Positions 28,837 through 37,644 of a stretch of 64,000 nucleotides of DNA are shown one piece after another; the stretch's first letter is position 1, and the number at the start of each line of letters is the position of its first letter. Under the pieces are notes generated by a model. That model saw nothing but the letters and a program-made list of their open reading frames with translations. It had not been told where the DNA came from and searched no databases. The stretch comes from Betaproteobacteria bacterium HGW-Betaproteobacteria-16. Its GTDB lineage: Bacteria; Pseudomonadota; Gammaproteobacteria; Burkholderiales; Burkholderiaceae_C. Made by a program: the position numbers and the translations under genes. The stretch lies in the NCBI GenBank assembly GCA_002840835.1, contig PHCQ01000009.1:60061-124060 (forward strand), in the 5' to 3' direction.

Positions 28837-30203
28837 AACACACCCCACCTGCCTTCGCCGCCGACGACAGGGCACCCGCCTCGGTGAGCTTCGCCGAGGC
28901 CTTCAAGTTCTGGCTCAAGCTGGGCTTCATCAGTTTTGGCGGGCCGGCGGGGCAGATCGCCATCATGCATTCGGAACTGGTCGAACGCCGCCGCTGGATC
29001 AGCGAGAAGCGGTTCCTGCATGCCCTGAACTACTGCATGCTGCTGCCTGGACCGGAAGCGCAGCAACTGGCCACCTACATCGGCTGGCTGATGCACCGCA
29101 CCTGGGGCGGCATCGTGGCCGGGGCCCTGTTCGTGCTGCCATCGCTGTTCATCCTGATCACGCTGTCGTGGATCTACCTGCGCTTTGGCAATGTGCCGGT
29201 GGTTGCCGGTATCTTCTTCGGCCTGAAGCCGGCGGTCACGGCCATCGTGCTGCATGCGGCGCACCGCATTGGAACGCGGGCTTTGAAGAACAGGTGGATG
29301 TGGGGCATCGCCGCTGCGTCCTTTGTGGCCATCTTCGGCTTTGGCACACCGTTCCCCGCCATCGTGCTGGCGGCGGCCCTGATCGGGCATTTCGGCGCGC
29401 AGCGATGGCCGCATGTCTTCGCGCTGGGTGGCGGCCACGGCAGCACCCAGCTCAGCCATGGCCCTGCACTCATCGACGACGACACGCCCACGCCCGAGCA
29501 CGCCCGCTTCTCGCGCATGCACACACTGAAGGTGCTTGGGTTCGGTCTTGGGCTGTGGCTGTTGGCCATGGCCGCTCTGGTCGCTGCCAACGGATGGCAA
29601 AACACGCTCACGCAGATGGGCTGGTTCTTCACCAAGGCTTCATTGGTCACCTTCGGCGGTGCCTACGCGGTCCTGCCCTACGTGTACCAGGGCGCGGTCG
29701 ACACCCACCAGTGGCTGAGTGGCCCGCAGATGATCGACGGCCTGGCCTTGGGTGAAACCACACCGGGACCGTTGATCATGGTGGTGGCGTTTGTGGGTTT
29801 TTTGGGGGGCTGGGTCAAGGAGGTGCTGGGACCAGAGGCACTGTTTCTGGGTGGCGCGCTGGCCGCCACCCTCGTCACCTTCTTCACTTTTCTGCCCTCC
29901 TTCCTTTTCATTCTGGCCGGCGGGCCGCTGGTTGAGGCCACGCACGGCAAGCTGGGTTTCACCGCGCCGCTTTCGGCGATCACGGCCGCGGTGGTGGGCG
30001 TGATCGTCAACCTGGCCATGTTCTTTGCGTACCACGTGCTGTGGCCATCGGGCTTCAGTGGGCCCTTCGATGTGCTCTCGGCAGTCATCGCCGTGGCCGC
30101 CGCCCTGGCCCTGTTCCGCTTCAAGGTCGGCGTGATGCCCCTGCTCGGTGCCTGCGCAGCGATCGGGCTGGCGGTGAGCTTTCTGATCCCGTTGCCGCAA
30201 TGA
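28833..30203 (+). CDS. chrA: Chromate transporter ChrA
   Basis: FWLKLGFISFGGPAGQIAIMHSELVERRRWISEKRFLHALNYCMLLPGPEAQQLATYIGWLMHRTWGGI; second half TKASLVTFGGAYAVLPYV. Confidence 0.96.
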   Translation: MKHTPPAFAADDRAPASVSFAEAFKFWLKLGFISFGGPAGQIAIMHSELVERRRWISEKRFLHALNYCMLLPGPEAQQLATYIGWLMHRTWGGIVAGALFVLPSLFILITLSWIYLRFGNVPVVAGIFFGLKPAVTAIVLHAAHRIGTRALKNRWMWGIAAASFVAIFGFGTPFPAIVLAAALIGHFGAQRWPHVFALGGGHGSTQLSHGPALIDDDTPTPEHARFSRMHTLKVLGFGLGLWLLAMAALVAANGWQNTLTQMGWFFTKASLVTFGGAYAVLPYVYQGAVDTHQWLSGPQMIDGLALGETTPGPLIMVVAFVGFLGGWVKEVLGPEALFLGGALAATLVTFFTFLPSFLFILAGGPLVEATHGKLGFTAPLSAITAAVVGVIVNLAMFFAYHVLWPSGFSGPFDVLSAVIAVAAALALFRFKVGVMPLLGACAAIGLAVSFLIPLPQ

Positions 30204-30273
30204 AGGAAATCGGGTTCAGGACCGCGCTGGATCCTGCTCACCACATAGACCCACAACTCCCAAAGAGGCGACC

Positions 30274-30651
30274 ATGACCCACATCGACCGAACCCCCGTG
30301 CATGCCAGCCACCAGCAAGCCTTGAACGCCGCCAGCGAACCCCTGGGCTGCGCGCCCGAAGACATCGGCGACGCACTGCTGCTGGACGTGCGCCGGGCAG
30401 CCGTGTTCCGGCAGGCCACCGACATGGTGGCAGGCGCTCGATGGCGCGATCCGGCCATTGTGGACACCTGGTCCAATGAACTCCAGGGCGTTCGCGGCGT
30501 GGTGGCGTACCGCGTGCATGGTCACGAAGTGAGCCGGACCACGGCGCTTCGATTGTTGTCGGCAGGGATCAACGCCCGTTTCCTGCTGGGCGGTTTCGAA
30601 CACTGGAAAGCTCAGGGAAAGCCCATGCAACCCAAGAGTGAGATCGACTGA
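30274..30651 (+). CDS. Rhodanese-like protein (ChrE-like) lacking catalytic Cys
   Basis: DALLLDVRRAAVFRQA...VVAYRVHGHEVSRTTALRLLSAGINARFLLGGFEHWKAQGKP; Arg at the position expected for Cys. Confidence 0.83.
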   Translation: MTHIDRTPVHASHQQALNAASEPLGCAPEDIGDALLLDVRRAAVFRQATDMVAGARWRDPAIVDTWSNELQGVRGVVAYRVHGHEVSRTTALRLLSAGINARFLLGGFEHWKAQGKPMQPKSEID

Positions 30652-30689
30652 AACGAGGGTGAATGTCCAGCCAAGGTCACACTTTTCTC

Positions 30690-30815
30690 GGCACACCTCC
30701 CGGGTGGATGTGCCTTGATCCAGGGACACCAAGGGTCCGGCTCCGCCGGCCCAAGGTGTCGCCCCCCCTCCAAGCCGAAGTCGCCAGAGAGGGGGGGACG
30801 AAGCGCGGCGGGGGG
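30690..30815 (-). repeat. Dispersed stem-loop repeat, copy D
   Basis: GACACC (30725-30730)/GGTGTC (30755-30760), GGGtCCGGC-tcc-GCCGGCCC, CCCCCCCTC (30762-30770)/GAGGGGGGG (30789-30797). Confidence 0.9.
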
Positions 30816-30824
30816 TGTTCTCAG

Positions 30825-31565
30825 CTACCCACCTTGAAATCCATCTGACCGGTAGGTCAGAACAAGTGTGTCCCGCCAGCCCAGCGAATCACCGTCCAAC
30901 GGCTGGATCGGCGTGCTTTCGTGAATCACACGCGCATCGTCCAGCAGCAACAGCGACCATGGCTCGCGCAGCGTGAAACGTTGACCACTCGGGCCGTTGG
31001 CCTCGAACACACGGCTCTCGCCGCCCTTGATCTGATGGCGGTTCACCATGAACACGGCCACCAGGTCCACGCCGTCGCGGTGTGCCCCTTCGGGCGTGGG
31101 TCGACCGATGCCATCGGTGGTGTCGATGCGAAACGGATGGGCCTCCACGAACCAGGTTCGTGGGCCGCGCAATGCCGTGGCAGCGTCACCGATGCGCGCC
31201 AGCACCCGGTTCCACACCGGCTGCGCCACCATCTCTGCAGGCATGGGCTCAAACCAGCGCTGCATGCCGCCATGCAGGGCGTTGTATTCCAGCGGTTGCC
31301 AGTGTGCACGGTGCGGCGCCTGTGCCACCTGGCCGTCGGTCACGGTGAAGCAGCTGTGCCGTCTGCGCCGGTAACGCCCGCCATCCTTCAGGTACTCATC
31401 GGGTGGCAGGTCGTCCCACGCCTGGTGCAGGCGGTCCAGATCGGCCGTGGACGCGTCCAGCCAGGTCTTGACGCTGTCCGCGCTGATGAGCGCAAACCCG
31501 TGGGTCTGGAGCTGTTTGTCCACGTCGGACAGGGGCACGTAGGGGGGTTGGAATTCGCTGGTCAT
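30825..31565 (-). CDS. 2OG-Fe(II) dioxygenase family protein
   Basis: RYRRRRHSCFTVTDG...FVEAHPFRIDTTDGIGRPTPEGAHRDGVDLVAVFMVNRHQIKGGESRVFEANG...LLLLDDARVIHESTPI. Confidence 0.85.
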   Translation of the reverse strand: MTSEFQPPYVPLSDVDKQLQTHGFALISADSVKTWLDASTADLDRLHQAWDDLPPDEYLKDGGRYRRRRHSCFTVTDGQVAQAPHRAHWQPLEYNALHGGMQRWFEPMPAEMVAQPVWNRVLARIGDAATALRGPRTWFVEAHPFRIDTTDGIGRPTPEGAHRDGVDLVAVFMVNRHQIKGGESRVFEANGPSGQRFTLREPWSLLLLDDARVIHESTPIQPLDGDSLGWRDTLVLTYRSDGFQGG

Positions 31566-31721
31566 GGCCGCCCAGTTTAGCGGGCAACAAGATCGAATTC
31601 AGGGAAAACACCAAGCCCTGACCTGGCCTGAGTGCGCAGTTCCTGCGCTGGATCAAAACCCCATCGGAGACGCACTGTCAAGCTGTCGACAACACCCCTG
31701 CCAACACCGCACGAGGACAAG

Positions 31722-32156
31722 ATGGAAACTGTCGAATGGTCGGAGGCCTTGCTGCTCGACTTTGCGCCGATGGACACTGCACACCGCACGCTTGTGGACC
31801 TGCTCGCGCAGGCACAGAGCGCGACCGACGAAGCGCTGCCAACGGCCTGGGCCGCTCTGCTGGCTCACATGGAAGAAGAATTTGCCGAGGAAGACCGGTG
31901 GATGCGAGCGACCCGTTTTGCGTCCGCCAGCAACCACCTGCTGCAACACCACGTGGTGCTCAATCTGCTTCGCGAAGGAGCGGCGATGGCGCGGGGTGGA
32001 CAACTGGCGCCCGTGCGTGAAATGGCCAGCGAGCTGGCCGCCTGGTTCATCAAGCACACCCAGTCGATGGATGCCGCGCTTGCGCTGCACATGCGGCGTC
32101 AGGACGGGCCCAGGTCTGGTCAGCGGGATGGGGTAAACCATGTGAAACCTGGCTGA
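31722..32156 (+). CDS. Hemerythrin-domain protein
   Basis: VEWSEALLLDFAPMDTAHRTLVDLL...LLAHMEEEFAEEDRWMRAT...NHLLQHHVVLNLL...WFIKHTQSMDAAL. Confidence 0.85.
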   Translation: METVEWSEALLLDFAPMDTAHRTLVDLLAQAQSATDEALPTAWAALLAHMEEEFAEEDRWMRATRFASASNHLLQHHVVLNLLREGAAMARGGQLAPVREMASELAAWFIKHTQSMDAALALHMRRQDGPRSGQRDGVNHVKPG

Positions 32157-32203
32157 GATCGGCGTCGGCATCGGTTTATATTTGGTCAGACAGGAGACTC
32201 TCC

Positions 32204-33076
32204 ATGGCCGATGCTGCTGAAGCCGAATCCACAGAAGTGTCGGCACAACCGACCGAAGAACTCAGTGAAAGTGCCCGATTGCTGGCCCGCCGGGAGGCGG
32301 AGCGGCAGCGCACGCCTTCCATTTTTTCCTTGCCCCTGGCTCGCCTGAGCCTGGCCGATCCGTTCCAGTGGCTGCGTCTGGGCTGGGCAGACTTCAAACG
32401 CTGCCCGCGCATCGGCCTGTTTTACGGCCTGTGTTTTTTTGCAATGGGCCATGCGCTGCTGGCGGTGTTCCAGAACGCCCCGGCCTATGTGCTGGCATTG
32501 AGTGCCGGTTTTCTGCTGATGGGCCCCTTTCTCTGTCTGGGCCTGTACGACGCCAGCAAGGCGATGCAGACGCAATCGCACCGCCCATCGCTTCGGGCAT
32601 CGCTGCTGGCCTGGCGCCCCACCAAAGGCACCATGGGCATCTTCGCCGGTGTGCTGCTGATCCTGGAGCTGTTGTGGGGGCGGGCTTCGCTGGTGGTGTT
32701 TGCCGTCACCTTCAACACCATGCCCTCCACGGAAAAGCTGCTGCCCCAGCTCCTCAACCCGGAGAACATCGGGTTTCTGGTCACCTACACCGTGGTGGGA
32801 GGCTTGTTCGCCGGGTTGATCTATGTCACCAGCGTGATCTCCATCCCCATGATCATGGACCGTCAGGTCGATGCCATTTCCGCAGGCCTCACCAGCATCC
32901 GCGCCTGCCTGCAGAACCCGGGGGTGATGTTGCTGTGGGGCGCGCTGATCACGCTGCTCGTGGCGCTGGCCATGTTGCCGTTCTTTCTGGGCCTGTTCGT
33001 GATCGGGCCTGTGATCGGGCACGCCACCTGGCACGCCTACCGCCACATCGTGCCGCCTCCCGCCGCAGCTTCCTGA
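32204..33076 (+). CDS. DUF2189 membrane protein
   Basis: DPFQWLRLGWADFKRCPRIGLFYGLCFFAMGHALLAV...LGLYDASKAMQTQ, multi-TM. Confidence 0.85.
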   Translation: MADAAEAESTEVSAQPTEELSESARLLARREAERQRTPSIFSLPLARLSLADPFQWLRLGWADFKRCPRIGLFYGLCFFAMGHALLAVFQNAPAYVLALSAGFLLMGPFLCLGLYDASKAMQTQSHRPSLRASLLAWRPTKGTMGIFAGVLLILELLWGRASLVVFAVTFNTMPSTEKLLPQLLNPENIGFLVTYTVVGGLFAGLIYVTSVISIPMIMDRQVDAISAGLTSIRACLQNPGVMLLWGALITLLVALAMLPFFLGLFVIGPVIGHATWHAYRHIVPPPAAAS

Positions 33077-33140
33077 AAGCGGTCATGCCGCACCTGCCCG
33101 GCAGACACGTGCCACGGGCCTTATGTATGCTCGGGCGACC

Positions 33141-34103
33141 ATGACCCTGCCCTACAGCCAATTCCAGTACGCGGTGCTGATACTCAGCGCCCTGCTGCTC
33201 TTCCTCTACGGGCTGGAGCATTTCAGCAAGGAACTGCAGACCATCGGCAGCGACCGCCTTCCCCGGTGGCTTGGCCTGGCCACGCACAACCGGCTGGGTG
33301 GTTTTGCACTGGGCGCCAGCGTCACGGCGGTGGTGCAGTCCAGCAGCGCGGTGAGTGCATTGGTGGTGGCATTGGTCAACGCCGGCACACTGAGCTTTGC
33401 GGGGAGTCTGGCCGTGCTGCTGGGTGCCAAGGTGGGCACCACTTCCACCGCCTGGCTGGTGTCGTACGAGCTCACCCACATCGGCCCTTACCTGATCGTG
33501 CTCGGCGGCCTGTTGACGATGCTGCCTTTCTCGATCCGGGTGGTGGGACGTGCCATTTTCTATTTCGGTTTCATCTTCTTCGCACTCGACCTCGTCAGCA
33601 GTTCGCTGGAGCCGCTGCGTCACGCGCCCTGGATGCTCGATCTGCTGGCGCAGGCGCAAGCCCCCTTGCTGGGTGTGCTGCTGGGCGTGGTGATGACGGT
33701 GGTGCTGCAGTCGAGCAGCGTGGTCAGCGGGCTGGCGATCGTGCTGGTGCAGCAGGGCGTGCTGGAGCCGATGGGCGCGGTGGCGGTGGTGGTGGGTGCC
33801 TCGCTGGGCACAACGGCCACCGGCCTGATCGCCAGCATCCCCATGGACCGCTTCGCGCGACGCACCGCACAGATGAACCTGATGTTCAACGCGGTCGGCG
33901 TGGGGCTCATGCTGCCCTTCATCACGCCATTCGGCGAATGGGCGGTGCGCACCGGCGGCAGCCCGGGTCAGGCCGTGGCCATCGCCAATCTGGCCTTCAA
34001 CCTGGGCGTGGCGCTGTTGTTCCTGCCGTTCTCCGGCTGGATGGGGCGGCGTTTTTCACCCCCGGGTGAGCCCACGCCGTCGGCGCTGAATGCCCCGGTG
34101 TGA
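33141..34103 (+). CDS. Na/Pi cotransporter family protein
   Basis: FGGLGFAL-like blocks: GGFALGASVTAVVQSSSAVSALVVALVNAGTL and VMTVVLQSSSVVSGLAIVLVQQGVL (QSSS repeats). Confidence 0.9.
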   Translation: MTLPYSQFQYAVLILSALLLFLYGLEHFSKELQTIGSDRLPRWLGLATHNRLGGFALGASVTAVVQSSSAVSALVVALVNAGTLSFAGSLAVLLGAKVGTTSTAWLVSYELTHIGPYLIVLGGLLTMLPFSIRVVGRAIFYFGFIFFALDLVSSSLEPLRHAPWMLDLLAQAQAPLLGVLLGVVMTVVLQSSSVVSGLAIVLVQQGVLEPMGAVAVVVGASLGTTATGLIASIPMDRFARRTAQMNLMFNAVGVGLMLPFITPFGEWAVRTGGSPGQAVAIANLAFNLGVALLFLPFSGWMGRRFSPPGEPTPSALNAPV

Positions 34104-34157
34104 AGGTTCGCAGTTTCTCTGCCGCAGAGCCGCCTAAAGATGTCGACCTTCAGCGGG

Positions 34158-35156
34158 TCAATCGTTCACGTTCACCACCAGCCGGCCACGCACCTTGCCC
34201 GCCAGGATGTCACTGGCTGCGCCGATGGCATCGGCCAGGCCGATTTCCCTTGTGAATGCTGCCAGCTTCTTGCGGCTGAGCTGGGCTGCGAGCTGGTTCC
34301 ACGCCGCCTCGCGCCGGGCCATGGGCGCCATCACGCTGTCGATGCCGTAGAGCGTCACGCCGCGCAGGATGAAGGGCGCCACGCTGGCCGGCAGGTCCAT
34401 GCCCTGCGCCAGGCCACAGGCCGCCACAGCGCCACCGTAGCGCGTGCTGGCACAGGCATTCGCCAGCGTGTGGCTGCCCACCGAATCGACCACGCCAATC
34501 CACCGTTCCTTCTGCAGCGGCTTGCCGGGCTCCCCCAGGGGGCCGCGGTCGATCACTTCGGCTGCACCCAGTCCCTTGAGGTAGGCGGCCTCTTCCGGCC
34601 GGCCCGTGGAAGCCACCACGGTGTGCCCCAGATTGGCCAGCAGCGCTATGGCCACGCTGCCCACGCCGCCATTGGCCCCAGTGACCAGCACCTCGCCGCT
34701 GCCTGGCGACACGCCCGCGGCAGCCCAGTGCTGCTGCAGCGCCTGTACGCAGAGCATGGCCGTGTAGCCAGCGGTGCCGATGGCCATCGCATCGCGCGCA
34801 CTGAAGACTTTGGGCAAGGCCACCAGCCAGTCGCCCTTGACCCGCGCCAGCTGCGCCAGGCCGCCCCAGTGCGTTTCTCCCACACCAAAACCATTGAGCA
34901 ACACCTTGTCGCCCACTGCCCAGCGCGGGTGCTGGCTCTCAAGCACGGTCCCGGCGAAGTCGATGCCAGGCACCATGGGAAAGCTGCGCACCACCGGTGA
35001 GCGGCCGGTGATGGCCAGGCCGTCCTTGTAATTGATGGTGGAACAGTCCACCGCCACCGTCACGTCGCCCGACGAGGGCAGCTCGGCCTCTTCGAGCTCG
35101 GTCACGGCACAGCGGTAGCCGCTGGCGGGTTTGGTGATCAGCAGGGCTTTGAACAT
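34158..35156 (-). CDS. acuI: Acrylyl-CoA reductase AcuI-like MDR oxidoreductase
   Basis: MFKALLITKPASGYRCAVTELEEAELPSSGDVTVAVDCSTINYKDGLAITG...PGIDFAGTV...VTGANGGVGSVAIALLANLG. Confidence 0.9.
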   Translation of the reverse strand: MFKALLITKPASGYRCAVTELEEAELPSSGDVTVAVDCSTINYKDGLAITGRSPVVRSFPMVPGIDFAGTVLESQHPRWAVGDKVLLNGFGVGETHWGGLAQLARVKGDWLVALPKVFSARDAMAIGTAGYTAMLCVQALQQHWAAAGVSPGSGEVLVTGANGGVGSVAIALLANLGHTVVASTGRPEEAAYLKGLGAAEVIDRGPLGEPGKPLQKERWIGVVDSVGSHTLANACASTRYGGAVAACGLAQGMDLPASVAPFILRGVTLYGIDSVMAPMARREAAWNQLAAQLSRKKLAAFTREIGLADAIGAASDILAGKVRGRLVVNVND

Positions 35157-35220
35157 GTTGTCTCCTTGGAGGTGTGATGACGGCAGGCAGGCGTGATGGC
35201 GCTGAAAAGAAACTAAACGC

Positions 35221-35454
35221 TCAGGATGCTTCCTGCTCCGGCCCTTCACGCCACAGGCGCACGGCCAGCCACCAGCCCAGACCGGCATTGGTCAAGGCCA
35301 GCAGGCTCAGCAGCCAGCGCAGGCCGTCGGCCGGCTGGGCGAGGTGAATGAACCAGACGATGGCAGAGGACAGAAGGTTGAGTGCCACCATGGCCCAGAA
35401 CAGCCCGCGACGGGGCTGCCAGAGCCGGGAGACCGATTGCCATTCAAATTGCAT
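35221..35454 (-). CDS. Small membrane protein, hypothetical
   Basis: MQFEWQSVSRLWQPRRGLFWAMVALNLLSSAIVWFIHLAQ...LLSLLALTNAGLGWWLAVRLW, two predicted TM helices. Confidence 0.65.
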   Translation of the reverse strand: MQFEWQSVSRLWQPRRGLFWAMVALNLLSSAIVWFIHLAQPADGLRWLLSLLALTNAGLGWWLAVRLWREGPEQEAS

Positions 35455-35514
35455 GCACCGGATGATCACATGGATTTTCGAGGCGTCGATCCCGGGATGA
35501 CGGAAAGGCCGGCG

Positions 35515-37266
35515 TCACGGTGCGGTGCCTGAGGCTGCTTTGGCAGACTCCTGCTCCTGCAGCAGGCGCCACATCACCTTGCCGCTGCCGCTCTTGGGCA
35601 AGGCATCCACAAAGGACACCGTGCGCGGGCATTTGTACACCGCCATGTGTTCGCGACACCAGTCGACGATGTCCTGCTCGCTCGTGCTCCCTCGTGCCGC
35701 GTCGCGCAGCACCACCACGGCCTTCACGCTTTCGCCACGGTATTCGTCGTGGGTGGCAATGACGCATGCCTCGGCGATGGCCGGGTGGCGGAACATCAGC
35801 GTTTCCACCTCGGCCGGCCAGACCTTGAAGCCGCTGGCGTTGATCATGCGCTTGAGGCGATCGGTGATGAAGAAATAGCCGTCTTCGTCGACACGGCCCA
35901 GGTCACCCGAACGGAAGTAGCGCTCGCCCTCAAAGGTGACGAACGCCGCCTCGGTGGCTTCGGGTCGCTTCCAGTAGCCGGCAAACACCATGGGGCCGCG
36001 AATGATGATTTCGCCCGTCTCGCCCACCGGCATCTCCATTAGCGATTCGGGGTCGACCACGCGCGCATCGGCGCTCATGAACGGAATGCCCAGGCACTGC
36101 TGTTTGGGCGCGTCAGGCGGGTTGTTGTGCGAAGGCGCTGCGGTTTCCGTCAGTCCGTAGCCTTCCGAGTAGCGCAGCCCGTACTGTTCAAACAGGCGCT
36201 GCGCCACGGCCTGCGGCATGGCCGCGCCGCCGCCGCCAATGACCTTGAGACTGGACAGGTCGAACTGCGCAAAGTTCGGGCTCGCCAGCAGGTCGATCAC
36301 CATGGTGGGTATGTTGGCCCAGTGGGTGACCCGCCAGCGCGAGATCAGGCGGCCCGCCAGTTCGCGATCCCATCGCGGCATGATCACCAGCGTGGAGCCT
36401 GCGTACACCCCACTGTGCATGCCCACCACCATGCCAGTGATGTGGAACATGGGCACCACCAGCAACCCGATGTTCTCTGCCGTGCCGTTGCTCCACACGC
36501 TGCCGGCCACCGCGTTGTGCATCACGCTGGCATGCGTGTGCATGCAGCCCTTGGGCAGGCCGGTCGTGCCACTGGTGTAGGGCAGCACCGACAGGTGCTC
36601 GGACGTGCGGTCGTGTGCGGGTGGCGGGTCGGTGCAGGCCAGTGCGTCGGCCCAGTCGGCCACCGTGCCGCCGGGCAGGTCGGGCGTGGCATGCCGCTGC
36701 TGCAACCAGCTGGTCCAGGCCGGAGGCACATCGGCCTGCGGCCCCATGGCGTCGTGGTAGTGGGCCACCATCAGGTGGCGCAGTCGCTGGCCTTCGGGCA
36801 ATTCGGCGTTGGCCTGCAGCAGGTCCGGCGCCAGATCGGCCGCGGCTACGGCCACGCGCGCGTCAGGGTCGGTGATGTAGTGCTTGAGCTCTTCGGCCCG
36901 GTTCATGGGGTTGACCGGCACCACCACGGCATTGGCACGCAGGATCGCAAAGTGCGCCACCACCCACTGGGGACAGTTCTGCATCAGCAGGATCACCCGG
37001 TCACCAGATCGCACGCCCTGCGCATGCAGGTGTGCTGCCATGCGCTCGGCCTGTTCAAAAAGCTCGCGGTAGGTGAGCACCTGATCAAAAAACACCAGCG
37101 CCACCTTGTCCGGATAGCGCTGCGCGCTGACCAGCAGGTTGAACCAGAGCGAGGTCGCCGGTGGCGTCAGTCGATGCGGCAGGCGGGTGGGCCAGAAACG
37201 GTGGTGCGGCCGCTCAGGCTCACGTGCAGGGGCGGGCACTGCCCCGGAAAGCGTCGGGCTGGTCAT
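35515..37266 (-). CDS. AMP-binding long-chain fatty-acid--CoA ligase
   Basis: VLPYTSGTTGLPKGCMHTH...GYGLTETAAPSHNNP...GDLGRVDEDGYFFITDRLKRMINASGFKVWPAEVE. Confidence 0.94.
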   Translation of the reverse strand: MTSPTLSGAVPAPAREPERPHHRFWPTRLPHRLTPPATSLWFNLLVSAQRYPDKVALVFFDQVLTYRELFEQAERMAAHLHAQGVRSGDRVILLMQNCPQWVVAHFAILRANAVVVPVNPMNRAEELKHYITDPDARVAVAAADLAPDLLQANAELPEGQRLRHLMVAHYHDAMGPQADVPPAWTSWLQQRHATPDLPGGTVADWADALACTDPPPAHDRTSEHLSVLPYTSGTTGLPKGCMHTHASVMHNAVAGSVWSNGTAENIGLLVVPMFHITGMVVGMHSGVYAGSTLVIMPRWDRELAGRLISRWRVTHWANIPTMVIDLLASPNFAQFDLSSLKVIGGGGAAMPQAVAQRLFEQYGLRYSEGYGLTETAAPSHNNPPDAPKQQCLGIPFMSADARVVDPESLMEMPVGETGEIIIRGPMVFAGYWKRPEATEAAFVTFEGERYFRSGDLGRVDEDGYFFITDRLKRMINASGFKVWPAEVETLMFRHPAIAEACVIATHDEYRGESVKAVVVLRDAARGSTSEQDIVDWCREHMAVYKCPRTVSFVDALPKSGSGKVMWRLLQEQESAKAASGTAP

Positions 37267-37434
37267 GCGATGTCTCCTGTTTTTCAGGGCCGGTTCACCC
37301 CTTTTGCCAGTTGAGGATACGTGGCCTTTCGCCCTGCCAAAAATCCGGCTTGTCGCCAGCGTGACCCCAGTCTGGTGCAGCGTCGAATCCGACGAAAGGC
37401 ATGACCCTGCGCTTCACTCAAGTGCCTTGATGTA

Positions 37435-37450
37435 TTGGCACGGAACCTGC
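37435..37450 (+). promoter_or_regulatory. Candidate sigma-54 (-24/-12) promoter upstream of aapJ
   Basis: TTGGCACG-GAAC-CTGC; consensus YTGGCACG-N4-TTGC with exact GG-N10-GC spacing. Confidence 0.65.
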
Positions 37451-37575
37451 GTGAGTCTGGATTGGGGGCCGGTCAACAGCCGGCGCGATGGCGTCATGAA
37501 TTATTTGCATGACCCAACCACGTAAACCCCGATGCTCGGCCCATTCGGCCGGGGATAAAGTCGCTTGGCGGCGAA

Positions 37576-37600
37576 GTTACGCACGTTTACGGTGCGTAAC
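37576..37600 (+). promoter_or_regulatory. Perfect 9-bp inverted repeat GTTACGCAC-gtttacg-GTGCGTAAC in the aapJ leader
   Basis: Direct reading, 44 nt upstream of the aapJ ATG. Confidence 0.6.
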
Positions 37601-37644
37601 CGGGCCGACAGACCAACACCCAAACCACAAATTGGAGAGACCTG

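Noticed and set aside
15232-30253. Shared 13-mer CCACATAGACCCA near 15232 and 30241
   Set aside because: A single shared 13-mer is expected by chance many times in 64 kb; no extended similarity
36127-37314. Very long antisense ORFs such as 6477..7148 +, 7641..8798 +, 8912..9967 +, 36127..37314 + and 61219..63285 -
   Set aside because: Each lies opposite a well-recognised gene and shows the His/Gln/Arg-rich composition typical of GC-rich antisense frames
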